From contig NZ_JAKLTN010000001.1 of NCBI RefSeq assembly GCF_022012295.1, forward strand, positions 496,001 to 560,000: 64,000 nucleotides of DNA, in the 5' to 3' direction. Source of the DNA: Dechloromonas hankyongensis (GTDB lineage Bacteria > Pseudomonadota > Gammaproteobacteria > Burkholderiales > Rhodocyclaceae). Both the position numbers and the translations under genes were made by a program. Positions 46,225 through 57,581 of this stretch are shown here, piece after piece (positions within the stretch are counted from its first letter, which is position 1; each line of letters opens with the position of its first letter). A model generated the notes under the pieces. That model did no database searches. It was not told where the DNA came from and worked only from the letters and a program-made list of their open reading frames with translations.

Positions 46225-47500
46225 ATTGGGGAGTTTGCGGCGAATAAACGCGGTTGCGGCCGGCCGCCTTGGCCCGGTACAACTCGGCGTCGGCGCGCCG
46301 GATCACGGCGTCGAGGCTTTCGTCGCCGGGCAGGCAGCAGCAAACGCCGGCACTGATCGACAAATGCACCGATCCGCCTGGGCTGCTGACCTGCAGGCGG
46401 GCGACGGCCAGGCGGATGCGTTCGGCGACCAGGATGGCACCGGTCAGATCGGTACCGGGCAGGAGCAGGCGGAATTCGTCGCCGCCGGCCCGGGCAAAGA
46501 TGTCCTGGTCGCGCAGACTGCCTTGCACCGCCGCGACGAACAGGCGTAGTGCCTCGTCGCCGGCGGCATGGCCGAGCCGGTCGTTGGTCTGCTTGAAATG
46601 GTCGAGATCGATGACCACCAGCGACAGGTCGCCGCCGTTGCGGCTGAAACGCCTGAATTCCTGCCCGGCCAGCTCGTAGAAGGTGCGCAGGTTGTTGATG
46701 CCGGTCAGGAAGTCGGTCGACGCGGCAATTTCCAGCTGTTTTTCCAGCTGCTTGCGCTCGCTGATGTCGAGCATGGTTCCTGAAATGCCGTCCGCTTCAC
46801 CCGTCGCGGCATAGAACACCGATTTGTAGAAAATCACGTCGTGATAGCTGCCGTCGGCGTAGCGCACCTGGGCTTCGTAGCTCTGCTTGCCGCCCTGCGT
46901 CATCAGCGCCTGGTCGGCCCGGGCGTAAATCCGCGCCAGATCGGCCGGCGCCACGTCGAAAACCGTCGCGCCGAGAATGGCGTCGCGCGATTGTCCGATG
47001 TAGTCCTCAAACGCCTTGTTGCAGGCGATATACCGGCCGTTGCGGTCCTTCATGAACAGCGGGCTGGGCAGCATGTCGACAGCGGTCTGCATACGTACGT
47101 AGAGCATGGCCTCACTGGCTTCGCGGCCGTCTTCCGAGTCCGGGTCGCGGCGCCGTTCGAGACGGGCGGCGATCAATTCCATGCGTTCGAGATCGTCGAT
47201 GGCGCAGCAGTCGGCCGCGTCGTCGGCCATCACCTTGCGGGCCAGGGCCGGATCGTAGGGAGCGAGCAGGATGACGTGCGGGAAGGCGCGCGGGCACAGC
47301 GGATGCAGGCGCTTGCGCCAGTCGGCATAGGCGGCGTCGCCGTCGATGGCGACGAAAACAGCGAGGGCGTTAGTGGCCTTGTTGCAGTTGTTGCCCAGCG
47401 ACGGGCTGATAGGCTCGAGGCCGGCCACCGGTGGCATGGCACCGTCGCCTTGCTGGCGCAGATCGAGGAACAGCAAACGGGGAGGGGCCGGGGCAATCAT
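46223..47500 (-). CDS. PAS-GGDEF diguanylate cyclase
   Basis: A 425-residue soluble protein. The N-terminal 120 residues form a receiver-like fold without obvious phosphorylation site (HVILLAPYDPALARKV). A PAS domain follows (about 130-255, PSPLFMKDRNGRYIACNKAF with a PAC end), then GGDEF with ARAGGDEFRLLLPG, an intact active site, and the substrate-loop lead STDFLTGINNLRTF. It should make c-di-GMP from GTP in response to a cytoplasmic cue. It is monocistronic, bounded by the amtB-side terminator. Confidence 0.87.
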   Translation of the reverse strand: MIAPAPPRLLFLDLRQQGDGAMPPVAGLEPISPSLGNNCNKATNALAVFVAIDGDAAYADWRKRLHPLCPRAFPHVILLAPYDPALARKVMADDAADCCAIDDLERMELIAARLERRRDPDSEDGREASEAMLYVRMQTAVDMLPSPLFMKDRNGRYIACNKAFEDYIGQSRDAILGATVFDVAPADLARIYARADQALMTQGGKQSYEAQVRYADGSYHDVIFYKSVFYAATGEADGISGTMLDISERKQLEKQLEIAASTDFLTGINNLRTFYELAGQEFRRFSRNGGDLSLVVIDLDHFKQTNDRLGHAAGDEALRLFVAAVQGSLRDQDIFARAGGDEFRLLLPGTDLTGAILVAERIRLAVARLQVSSPGGSVHLSISAGVCCCLPGDESLDAVIRRADAELYRAKAAGRNRVYSPQTPQ

Positions 47501-47538
47501 GTCGAACCTCTCCGGATTAATAGGGTGAAGCCTCGATA

Positions 47539-48402
47539 CTAACGGAAGACCACCGTCTTATTACCATGAACTAATACGCGATCTTCGAGATGATAGCGCA
47601 GGCCCCGGGCCAGCACTGTCTTCTCGATGTCCTTTCCATAGCGCACCATGTCTTCCGGCGAGTCCGAATGGTCGATGCGGATGACGTCCTGCTCGATGAT
47701 CGGGCCGGCGTCGAGTTCGCTGGTTACGTAGTGGCAGGTGGCGCCGATCAGCTTGACGCCGCGCGTGTAGGCCTGGTGGTAGGGCTTGGCCCCGGCGAAG
47801 CTGGGCAGGAAGCTGTGGTGGATGTTGATGATCTTGCCGGCCAGCGCGTCACACAGTTCTGGCGACAGGATCTGCATGTAGCGGGCGAGGACCATGGTGT
47901 CGGCGCGCACGTCATCGAAGATACGGGCGATCTCGGCGTAGGCCGCCTGCTTGTTGTCAGGGGTGACCGGGACGTGGATGAACGGGATGCCGTGCCACTC
48001 GACGAAACCGCGGAAGGTATCGTGATTGGAGATGACGCACGGAATCTCGATATCCAGTTCCTTGGCCTGCCAGCGCGCCAGCAGGTCGTACAGGCAGTGC
48101 TCCTGCTTGGAAACGAGCACGACTACACGCTTCTTGACGGCGCTGTCGTTGATCGTCCACGTCATCGACAGCGGTTCGGCGACTTCGCTGCGGAACCGCT
48201 CGCGGAATTCGGCGAGCAGGAAGGGCAGCGAATCGGCCTTGATCTCGATACGCATGAAATAGCGACCGGTCAGCATGTCCGAATGGAAGCTCGATTCGAG
48301 TATCCAGCCGCCATGCTCCGCGATGAAGCCGGAAACGCGGGCGATGATGCCGACCTGGTCGGGACAGGACGCTGACAGGGTGTAGAAACGGTCGCGATGC
48401 AT
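47539..48402 (-). CDS. purU: Formyltetrahydrofolate deformylase
   Basis: PurU, 287 residues, splits 10-formyl-THF to THF and formate, supplying formate for PurT and balancing one-carbon units. An N-terminal ACT domain (SASCPDQVGIIARVSGFIAE) is followed by the formyltransferase-like catalytic domain with NIHHSFLPSFAGAKPYHQA and the Asp in ELDAGPIIEQD. Length and motifs are normal. Its position near metH-type metabolism is not close enough to imply an operon. Confidence 0.94.
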   Translation of the reverse strand: MHRDRFYTLSASCPDQVGIIARVSGFIAEHGGWILESSFHSDMLTGRYFMRIEIKADSLPFLLAEFRERFRSEVAEPLSMTWTINDSAVKKRVVVLVSKQEHCLYDLLARWQAKELDIEIPCVISNHDTFRGFVEWHGIPFIHVPVTPDNKQAAYAEIARIFDDVRADTMVLARYMQILSPELCDALAGKIINIHHSFLPSFAGAKPYHQAYTRGVKLIGATCHYVTSELDAGPIIEQDVIRIDHSDSPEDMVRYGKDIEKTVLARGLRYHLEDRVLVHGNKTVVFR

Positions 48403-48469
48403 TTTTTTGCTATCAGGATAGAGGAGTCAGGATCGAGAAGGGCTTACTAGGCAACTCGATCCTAGGCAA

Positions 48470-49081
48470 CTAGGCAGCTTTCGCAAACGCTTTGTCGATT
48501 TCCGTACGTAGGTCGTCGTAATTGAAGACCACCGGGAACTGCGGGAATTCGCGGATGACGTTTTCCGGCGGGTGGAACAGGATGCCGCCGTGGGCTTCGC
48601 CGAGCATGGCGGTGTCGTTGTACGAATCGCCGGCGGCGACGATCTTGAAATTGAGTTCCTTGAAGCGCTTGACCGCTTCCTGCTTCTGGTTCGGCATGCG
48701 CAGGTGGTAATTGACCAGCATGCCGCTGGCGTCGGCTTCCAGCGAATGGCAGAACAGCGTCGGCCAGCCTAGCTGGCGCATCAGCGGGTGGGCGAATTCG
48801 TAGAAGGTGTCGGAGAGGATGATCACCTGGTAATCTTCGCGCAGCTTGTCGAGGAAGGCGCGGGCGCCCTGCATCGGGCCCATTTCGCCGATCACCTTCT
48901 GGATGTCCGGCAGGCCGAGCTTGTGCTCGCGCAGGATGTTCAGGCGGTAATTCATCAGCTTGTCGTAGTCCGGCTCGTCGCGCGTGGTGCGCATCAGTTC
49001 GGGAATGCCCGTGCGCTTGGAGAATTCGATCCAGATTTCAGGGACGAGGACCCCTTCGAGGTCAAGGCAGACGATTTGCAC
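48470..49081 (-). CDS. thrH: Phosphoserine phosphatase/homoserine phosphotransferase ThrH
   Basis: A 203-residue HAD-family protein of the ThrH type described in Pseudomonas, which dephosphorylates phosphoserine and can move the phosphate to homoserine. HAD motif I is CLDLEGVLVPEIW with the nucleophile Asp in a DLEG context, typical of ThrH rather than SerB (DxDxT). Motif II is VIILSDTFYEF and motif IV is AAGDSYNDTAM. It is monocistronic. Confidence 0.9.
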   Translation of the reverse strand: MQIVCLDLEGVLVPEIWIEFSKRTGIPELMRTTRDEPDYDKLMNYRLNILREHKLGLPDIQKVIGEMGPMQGARAFLDKLREDYQVIILSDTFYEFAHPLMRQLGWPTLFCHSLEADASGMLVNYHLRMPNQKQEAVKRFKELNFKIVAAGDSYNDTAMLGEAHGGILFHPPENVIREFPQFPVVFNYDDLRTEIDKAFAKAA

Positions 49082-49125
49082 GGTTGGCTCCAGCGCGAGT
49101 TCGGAAAAACCGCGATTTTACCCGA

Positions 49126-51474
49126 TCAGGGTGCGCTTATTTCGGCGATCGGGAAGGAAAGGTGGTAGCCCTGCGCATAGTCGACGCCGATCTCGGCGAG
49201 CAGGGCCAGGGTCTGTTCGTCGCCGACGAATTCGGCCACCGTCTTCTTGCCCAGCCCACGGGCAACTTCGACGATCGCCCTTACGAAGACATAATCCTCG
49301 CGGTTGCCCAGCAGGTTGCGGATGAACATGCCGTCTATCTTCAGCACGTCGGCCGACAGGTGCTTCAGATACGCGAAGGACGAGAAGCCGACGCCGAAAT
49401 CGTCGAGGCAGACGGTGCAGCCCAGCTTGCGCAAGTCGTCGATGAAGCGCTCGGAATCGCCGATATTGGCCAGCGCCGCGGTTTCCGTCAGCTCGATGAT
49501 CAGGCGGCGCGGTTCGACGCCGAATTCGCCGAGCAGGGCGCGGATCTTGCCGGCCAGCGTCGGATCGTCGAAAGAGCGGGCCGACACGTTCACCGCCAGC
49601 CCCGGCAATCCCGGCATGCCGGCCAGCTTGCTGATGGCGGCGCGGATGACCCAGCGGTCGATATCGACGATGCGCCCGGTGCGCTCGGCGGCCGGGATGA
49701 AACTGCTGGGCAGCAGCAGGCTGCCCGGATTATCGGGATCGACCATGCGGACCAGCGCTTCGTAGTGGCTGATCTGGCGGGTACTGGCAACATGCACGCC
49801 TTGGAAATGGAGGACCAGGCGGTCCTCGTTGAGCGCCGCCTGGATCTTGTCGTTCCAGGCCAGCTGGCTGAGGACCTGCGCCGATTCGTCCAGATCCGGG
49901 CGGTAGATGCGCCAGCAGTTCTTGCCGCTGCGCTTGGCCTGGTACATCGCCGCATCGGCGTGCGACACCAGTTCCTCGACGTTGCTCCCGTGCTCGGGCA
50001 GCAAGGCGATGCCGAGACTGCTGGTCAGGCCGAAGCGCCGGCCGTCGAATTCGAAACTGAGGGCGCTCAGCGCCTTGACTACGCGCTCGGCCATGGCCTC
50101 GGCGCCTCTGCGGTCGGCACCCGGGGCGACGATGGCGAATTCGTCGCCGCCGAGACGGGCGAACAGTTCGTCGCTGCGCACCAGCCGCCCGACCGCGTCG
50201 GCGGTGCGGACCAGGACGTTGTCGCCGGCCCGGTGGCCGAAACTGTCGTTGATGGCCTTGAATTCGTCGAGGTCGAAATAGAGCACGGCGCCATGCTGGC
50301 TGGGGTCGCGCTGGAAATGGGCGCGCAGCCTTTCCAGTTCGGCCGTGAAGCGGGCGCGGTTGGCCAGTCCGGTGAGCGGATCGCGCTCCGCCATGAAGAC
50401 CAGGTGTTCGCTGATCTGCCGTTCACTGGTGATGTCTTCGAAAATCCACAGCCGGCCGAGTTCGATGCCGCCGGTGCTGGTCACCGCCACGCCCTGCTGG
50501 GTGACGATCCGGCCGTCGGCTGTGATCAGTTCGCTGCTCGTGCCGTCGCCGGCGAACAGCAGGTCATGCTTGCTTTCAGCCAAGGCCGGATCCAGCCACC
50601 GGCGCAGGTCGGATAGCGGCAGGTTGGCTAGATGGCCGTCGAGGCTGACCGACCACAACCGGGCGAAGGCCGGGTTCAGATAGCAGATCCGCTCGTCCTG
50701 ATCGACGAAGACCAGCCCCAGGCGCATGGCCGAGAGCAGGGCGTCGAGCCGCGAACGTTCGGCATCGACGGCGGCGACCAGGTTGCGTTGCCGCGCCTCG
50801 GCATCGCGCAGGTCGTGGACGCGCCGCTCTATGGTTTGCGCCATGTCGTTGAAGGCGTTGATGACCAGGCCGATGTCGTCGTTGCTGCTGCCGCGCAAGG
50901 GGCTGAAGCTGCGCCCGGCGGCCAGGGCGTCGCTGGCTTCGGCGAGATGGCCGAGGCGCTGCGTCAGCCACAGCGCGATGGCGCCGAGCACCAGCGACGA
51001 GGCGAGAATACCGAGCAGCGCCAGCGCGACGTTCTGGAACAGGATTTCGCGCCGAGCCTCCTCGAGGAAACGCAGATCGATACCGGTCAGCAGGTGGCCA
51101 TAGGAGCGTTTCTCGACAATGACCGGAATGTCGAATTCGCGCACGCCGTCGGTTCGCGTGGCGTGATCGTCGCTGGCTGCGGCGATCTGCTGGCCGCTTT
51201 CGTCGAGCATCGTCAGGTAGACCAGGCCTTGCAGGCGCTGGGCATTGGCCAGCGTGTCGGCGACCGCCGCATAGTCGCGCTGGGCCATGGCCGGCCCCAG
51301 TGCCGCCTGCAGCAGCAGGCTGATTTCGGCTCGGCGCAGATCGAACTGGCGGACCAGGTGTTCCTCGGTCAGCCGCTGGCTGTTCCAGACTATGGCCGAA
51401 ATCATCACCATCTCGACCACGACGGTCAGCGCAATCAGCCGGGCGCGCAGCGAATGGGGCAGCTTGAAGGGCAT
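49126..51474 (-). CDS. Membrane-bound HAMP-PAS-GGDEF-EAL protein
   Basis: A 782-residue protein: membrane helix at 11-31, a periplasmic sensor of about 110 residues, a second helix at 148-170, HAMP (about 172-225), PAS (about 240-350), GGDEF with FARLGGDEFAIVAPG near 442 and EAL with EALVRMVDP and CLDDFGVGFSSFAYLKH. The EAL loop-6 Gly/Ser region is slightly altered (VGFSSF). The start at 51474 overlaps the stop of the PhnD-like gene (ATGA), so the periplasmic binding protein very likely feeds its signal to this sensor. It may both make and degrade c-di-GMP. Confidence 0.9.
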   Translation of the reverse strand: MPFKLPHSLRARLIALTVVVEMVMISAIVWNSQRLTEEHLVRQFDLRRAEISLLLQAALGPAMAQRDYAAVADTLANAQRLQGLVYLTMLDESGQQIAAASDDHATRTDGVREFDIPVIVEKRSYGHLLTGIDLRFLEEARREILFQNVALALLGILASSLVLGAIALWLTQRLGHLAEASDALAAGRSFSPLRGSSNDDIGLVINAFNDMAQTIERRVHDLRDAEARQRNLVAAVDAERSRLDALLSAMRLGLVFVDQDERICYLNPAFARLWSVSLDGHLANLPLSDLRRWLDPALAESKHDLLFAGDGTSSELITADGRIVTQQGVAVTSTGGIELGRLWIFEDITSERQISEHLVFMAERDPLTGLANRARFTAELERLRAHFQRDPSQHGAVLYFDLDEFKAINDSFGHRAGDNVLVRTADAVGRLVRSDELFARLGGDEFAIVAPGADRRGAEAMAERVVKALSALSFEFDGRRFGLTSSLGIALLPEHGSNVEELVSHADAAMYQAKRSGKNCWRIYRPDLDESAQVLSQLAWNDKIQAALNEDRLVLHFQGVHVASTRQISHYEALVRMVDPDNPGSLLLPSSFIPAAERTGRIVDIDRWVIRAAISKLAGMPGLPGLAVNVSARSFDDPTLAGKIRALLGEFGVEPRRLIIELTETAALANIGDSERFIDDLRKLGCTVCLDDFGVGFSSFAYLKHLSADVLKIDGMFIRNLLGNREDYVFVRAIVEVARGLGKKTVAEFVGDEQTLALLAEIGVDYAQGYHLSFPIAEISAP

Positions 51475-52337
51475 CAACGCAAGGTGTTGCCGAGTTGGCG
51501 CCGGGTTTCCGGAAGCATGCGGTCGAGCAGGACGTAATCCTCGGCTGTCGGCTCGCGGAAGCCGCCGTGCTTGGTCTTGTCGAAGAAGTGCTGGCCTTCC
51601 GGTGATTTCTCGAAGGCCAGCAAGGCGGCCTTGACGGCCTGCTGGCGGGCCGCCGGAATCCGGTTGTGGGCGATGTAGAACTGGCCGGGGATGGTGGCGA
51701 CGTCGCGCCACACTTGCGTATCGCGTTGCAAGTCGGGGGCGGCGAGGACCAGCGTCGAATAGGAAACGAGGGCGGCCCGCGCCTTGCCGCTGATGGCGTT
51801 GTGCAAGGCGCTGGAATGGCTAATTGTTTCGACGAAGCGATAGTCGACGTTTTCCTTGAGGCCGTTTTCGGCCAGGGTTATGGCCCCGGCGATGACGATC
51901 AGGGCGCTGCGGTCCACTACGCTGATGTCCTCGCCGCGCAGATCGTCGAAACTGGTCAGCGGTTTGCTCCGGCTACTCGCCAGCACGCCGCGGATCGGCG
52001 CCTTATGCAGCAGCAGCGAGGTGTAGCCGTAGTCGCGGGTGGCCAGCCGGGCGTAATGGGGAGCGAGCAGCGCGACGTCGTATTCGCCGTCGAGGATGCG
52101 TTTGACGAAGGTATCGAAGTCCGGCGCGGTCTGCAGCATGACCGGCTGCTTCAGGGATTTCTCGAGGGCTTCGGCAATCGGCTGGTAATTGGCCAGCAGG
52201 GTCCGGGTGGTCAGATAGGGCATCAGGCCAACGGTCAGCTGGCGCCGATCGGGTGTTTTCGAGTCGGCCTGGCTCAGCAGCGGGCAGCACAGCAAAAAGC
52301 CGCACAGCACCGCGACCCAACGGATCGTTGCAGACAT
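51474..52337 (-). CDS. PhnD-like periplasmic binding protein
   Basis: A 287-residue exported protein with a signal peptide (cleaved near SQA) and the phosphonate-binding fold: LTVGLMPYLTTRTLLANYQPIAEALEK, DVALLAPHYARLA and ISVVDRSALIVIAGAI. No ABC permease or ATPase is nearby; it is translationally coupled to the c-di-GMP protein, so a sensory rather than transport role is inferred. The ligand is unknown, perhaps an anion such as phosphate or phosphonate. Confidence 0.82.
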   Translation of the reverse strand: MSATIRWVAVLCGFLLCCPLLSQADSKTPDRRQLTVGLMPYLTTRTLLANYQPIAEALEKSLKQPVMLQTAPDFDTFVKRILDGEYDVALLAPHYARLATRDYGYTSLLLHKAPIRGVLASSRSKPLTSFDDLRGEDISVVDRSALIVIAGAITLAENGLKENVDYRFVETISHSSALHNAISGKARAALVSYSTLVLAAPDLQRDTQVWRDVATIPGQFYIAHNRIPAARQQAVKAALLAFEKSPEGQHFFDKTKHGGFREPTAEDYVLLDRMLPETRRQLGNTLR

Positions 52338-52446
52338 CCGAATTCCCCCCCAATTCAGTTGTTTGAGCGGATTATAGTCCGGTCAGGGGTGGAATATGCC
52401 AAAAGTATTACAACGTTGACGGCTACGGTGCTATCAAAGGCAGAGA

Positions 52447-54354
<1,908 letters not shown>

Positions 54355-54545
54355 GAGGGGGCAGATTATAAGCCGGGGGCGCCGGCTTGCCGCGTCGGCG
54401 ATGCTCGGCGGCGGATATGCCATTGGCGCACAGACAGCAGTTCTTGAGGCGCGGAAAGTCGCCAATATTCCAGTGCTTACGAGCGATTCCGGTGTTTTTC
54501 CTGCAATTTGGCTATGCCATGCGCCAGCCTGCTAGAATTCCCAGC

Positions 54546-55751
54546 ATGATCAAGCAGATCCGTTCCGAACAGCTCCTGCCGGGCATGTACATCCACGACC
54601 TCAATTGTGGCTGGCTCGATCATCCCTTCATGTCGAACGCGTTTTTTGTGCGCGACCAGGCGACCTGCGACAAGATTCTCGGCCTCGGCATCCGGGAAGT
54701 GTACATCGACACCATCAAGGGGGCCGATGTCTGGGCTGCGCCGAGCCAGTCGGAGGTCAATGCCGAACTCGATCGGCGGTTGCAGGAAATCGCCCAGAAA
54801 CAGCCCGAAAAGCCCGTCGTCGTCGAGCTGAAGGACGAAGCGGCGCGCGCCCGGCGCCTGCATGGCGAGGCCAACAAGCTGGCCCGCCTGGTGCTGGACG
54901 ATGTGCGCCTCGGGCAGCCGGTCCGCATCGAGCGCATTGAGCCGCTGGTCGACAGCATGGTCGATTCGGTCTTCCGCCACCAGGACGCCCTGCTGCCGAT
55001 GGCCCGCCTGAAGAATCTCGACGACTACACCTTCGAGCATTCGGTCGGTGTCGCCGCCCTGCTCATCGCCTTCGGCCGGGCCATGAAACTGCCCAAGGAA
55101 GCGATCCAGGAACTGGCCATGGGCGGCCTGCTGCACGATATCGGCAAGGCCCACGTGCCGGAGGCCATCCTGAACAAACCGGCCAAGCTGACCGACGACG
55201 AGTTCGCCAAAATGCAGTCGCACGTTGCCGAAAGCCTGCGCCTCGTTGAAGGCGTCTCCGGCGTTGGCCCGATTGCGCGCCAGGTCATTGCCGAGCATCA
55301 TGAACGTTTCGACGGCAGCGGCTACCCGAAGCGGCTGGCCGGCAAGGATATTTCGCTGTACGGCCAGATGGCGGCGATCGTCGATGTGTACGACGCAATC
55401 ACCTCCGACAAGGTGTACAACCGCGGCATGCCGCCCACCCAGGCTCTGAAGAAGCTGCTCGAATGGAGCAAGCACCACTTCGACCCGCAACTGGTACAGA
55501 CCTTCATCCGGGCTATCGGCATCTACCCGACCGGGGCGCTGGTCCGCCTGGAGAGCAACAGGATGGGCGTCGTCGTCGAACAAAACGAGGGCAAGCTACT
55601 CGAACCGGTGGTTCGTGTTTTTTACCATGCCGGCCAGCACCATTACGTGCCGCCGGAAGTGGTCGATCTGGCCAAGGTGCAGGACCGCATCGCCAGTTGC
55701 GAGAGTTACGAGAAATGGAAAATCGATCCTCATCAGTGGTTGCCGGCCTGA
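54546..55751 (+). CDS. HD-GYP c-di-GMP phosphodiesterase
   Basis: A 401-residue protein with an N-terminal DUF3391-like region (QIRSEQLLPGMYIHDL) and a complete HD-GYP domain. The HD pair is in GGLLHDIGKAHVP and the GYP motif in AEHHERFDGSGYPKRL. Such enzymes break c-di-GMP to GMP through an iron or manganese centre. It heads a three-gene + strand run with a coiled-coil exported protein and a second HD-GYP protein. The next gene starts 37 bases inside its end. Confidence 0.9.
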   Translation: MIKQIRSEQLLPGMYIHDLNCGWLDHPFMSNAFFVRDQATCDKILGLGIREVYIDTIKGADVWAAPSQSEVNAELDRRLQEIAQKQPEKPVVVELKDEAARARRLHGEANKLARLVLDDVRLGQPVRIERIEPLVDSMVDSVFRHQDALLPMARLKNLDDYTFEHSVGVAALLIAFGRAMKLPKEAIQELAMGGLLHDIGKAHVPEAILNKPAKLTDDEFAKMQSHVAESLRLVEGVSGVGPIARQVIAEHHERFDGSGYPKRLAGKDISLYGQMAAIVDVYDAITSDKVYNRGMPPTQALKKLLEWSKHHFDPQLVQTFIRAIGIYPTGALVRLESNRMGVVVEQNEGKLLEPVVRVFYHAGQHHYVPPEVVDLAKVQDRIASCESYEKWKIDPHQWLPA

Positions 55752-56347
55752 TCGCCGCTGCCACTTTATTGCTGCCGCTGGCGGCCATGGCCGAGATCAG
55801 TGACGCCCAGCAGGCCGACTGGGACGCCCGCCTGGAACGGGCGGCGGCCCTGGTCGCCGACAGCAAGGCCAGGAAGGTGGCGGCCGCGCAACTGCTCGAC
55901 GAGCGCAACAAGGCCTGCGACAAGAAATTCCTGGTCAATGCCTGCCGCGACGACGCGCGCAAGGATTACCTGAAGACCACCCACGAGGCGCAACGCCTGG
56001 AGAGCGAGGGCAAGACGCTCGAACGCGAGGTGAAGAAGGAGCAGATCGCCGAGCGCGAAAAACAAAAAGCCGAGGAAGCACCGCAACGTGCCTCCGGCCT
56101 GAAGGCGCGCGAGGCCGAAACCGAAGCGACCCGCCAGGCGGCGGAGGCGAAAATCGAGGCGACGCAGGCCGACAAGGCGAAGAAGGCGGCCGAGGGCGAA
56201 CGGCGCAGGGCGGCCGACGAAGAGAAGCACCGCCAGAAGCTAGAAGCGCACGACCGCAAGGTGGCCGAGAAAATGCGCGCCGCCGAGCAGAAGGAGCAGG
56301 AGGCGGCGAAAAAGGAAGCAGCGAAGAAGGAGGGGGCGACCAAATAG
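55715..56347 (+). CDS. Exported coiled-coil protein
   Basis: A 210-residue protein with a signal peptide (VVAGLIAAATLLLPLAAMA) followed by about 180 residues of Ala/Glu/Lys-rich coiled coil. Two cysteines (NKACDKKFLVNACRDD) may pair in the periplasm. It lies between two HD-GYP genes and overlaps the first, so it is in the same operon. It may be a structural or envelope factor; nothing shows an enzymatic role. Confidence 0.7.
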   Translation: MENRSSSVVAGLIAAATLLLPLAAMAEISDAQQADWDARLERAAALVADSKARKVAAAQLLDERNKACDKKFLVNACRDDARKDYLKTTHEAQRLESEGKTLEREVKKEQIAEREKQKAEEAPQRASGLKAREAETEATRQAAEAKIEATQADKAKKAAEGERRRAADEEKHRQKLEAHDRKVAEKMRAAEQKEQEAAKKEAAKKEGATK

Positions 56348-56360
56348 CCCGCTCTCTGCC

Positions 56361-57581
56361 ATGATCCGCAAGATTTCCATCGATCAGTTGCAGCCCGGCA
56401 TGTATGTCGTGGATCTGCACAAGCGCTGGCTCGATCACTCGATTTGGATCAAGCGCTTCAAGGTGCGCGACGACGAGCACATCTGGAAGCTGAAGGACGA
56501 AGGCATCACCGAGGTCAGCATCGATACCGACAGGGGCGTCGACCTGCCGGCGCCGCCTCCGCCCACCATCCGCAGCGACGCAGTCGAGCAGAAATTCAAG
56601 TCTCTGGCCGAGATCAAGGCCGAAATTACCCACACCGTCTCGCTCGGCGAGGAACGCCGGCGGGCGACCAAGCTGTTGCGCGAGGCCAGCGATACGGTCA
56701 CCGACCTGATGCTGTCGGCCAGGGCCGGCCGCGGCGTCGATGCGGCACGGCTTGAGCCGGTGGTCGTCAAGATGCTCGAATCGGTGTCGCGCAATCCCGA
56801 TGCGCTGGTTCCGCTGTCCCGCCTGAAGAGCGAGGAAACCTACGCCACCGAGCATGCCGTCGCCACGGCCGGGCTGATCATCGCCTTCGGCCGGCACCAG
56901 GGCATGCCGGAGCCGGAAATCGAAAAGCTGGCGCTCGGCACCATGGTCAAGGACATCGGCCAGGCGGCCATCGACGCGCGGCTGATCACCAAGCCCGGCA
57001 TGCTGTCGCAGGCCGAGTTCTCCATCGTCCAGAGCCATGTCGAGGAAGGGTTGGCGGTGTTGGAAGCCACCTCGCACCTGTCCGCCACCTCGGTTTCCGT
57101 TGTCCTCGAACACCACGAGCGCTACAACGGCTGCGGCTATCCGTACCGCATGGCCGGCGACGAGATTTCGACCGCTGGCCGCATGGCGGCCATCGTCGAC
57201 ACCTACGACGCGATGACCTCGGCCCGCCCCTACCGCGCCGCCCTGTCGCCGTCGCTGGCCCTGCGCCAGCTCTACGACGAGGGCGGCCGGCAATACGATC
57301 CGGCGCTGGTCGCCGCCTTCGTCAAGACGGTCGGCATCTATCCGGTCGGCACCCTGGTCCTGCTCGAAAGCGGTCACCTCGCCGTGGTCGAGCAACTGCA
57401 TCCGGACAATATGCTGACCCCCATCGTCCGCGTCTTCTACCACACCGGCCGCCGGCAATACCTGACGACACCGGCCGAGGTGGACCTGTCGCGCAAGGTC
57501 GGCAATCACTACGGCCAGATTGTCCGCGCCGAAAGCTACGAACGCTGGGGCATCAGTCCGCTGCGCTGGCAACCTGCCTGA
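56361..57581 (+). CDS. HD-GYP-like protein with degenerate HD motif
   Basis: A 406-residue paralogue of the upstream HD-GYP enzyme with the same N-terminal DUF3391-like region. The GYP side is intact (LEHHERYNGCGYPYRM), but the HD pair is changed: GTMVKDIGQAAID has Lys instead of the metal-binding His, and Gln instead of the conserved Lys. It should therefore bind metal poorly and not cut c-di-GMP normally; a regulatory or receptor role beside the active paralogue is likely. Its end overlaps mutY by 29 bp. Confidence 0.85.
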   Translation: MIRKISIDQLQPGMYVVDLHKRWLDHSIWIKRFKVRDDEHIWKLKDEGITEVSIDTDRGVDLPAPPPPTIRSDAVEQKFKSLAEIKAEITHTVSLGEERRRATKLLREASDTVTDLMLSARAGRGVDAARLEPVVVKMLESVSRNPDALVPLSRLKSEETYATEHAVATAGLIIAFGRHQGMPEPEIEKLALGTMVKDIGQAAIDARLITKPGMLSQAEFSIVQSHVEEGLAVLEATSHLSATSVSVVLEHHERYNGCGYPYRMAGDEISTAGRMAAIVDTYDAMTSARPYRAALSPSLALRQLYDEGGRQYDPALVAAFVKTVGIYPVGTLVLLESGHLAVVEQLHPDNMLTPIVRVFYHTGRRQYLTTPAEVDLSRKVGNHYGQIVRAESYERWGISPLRWQPA

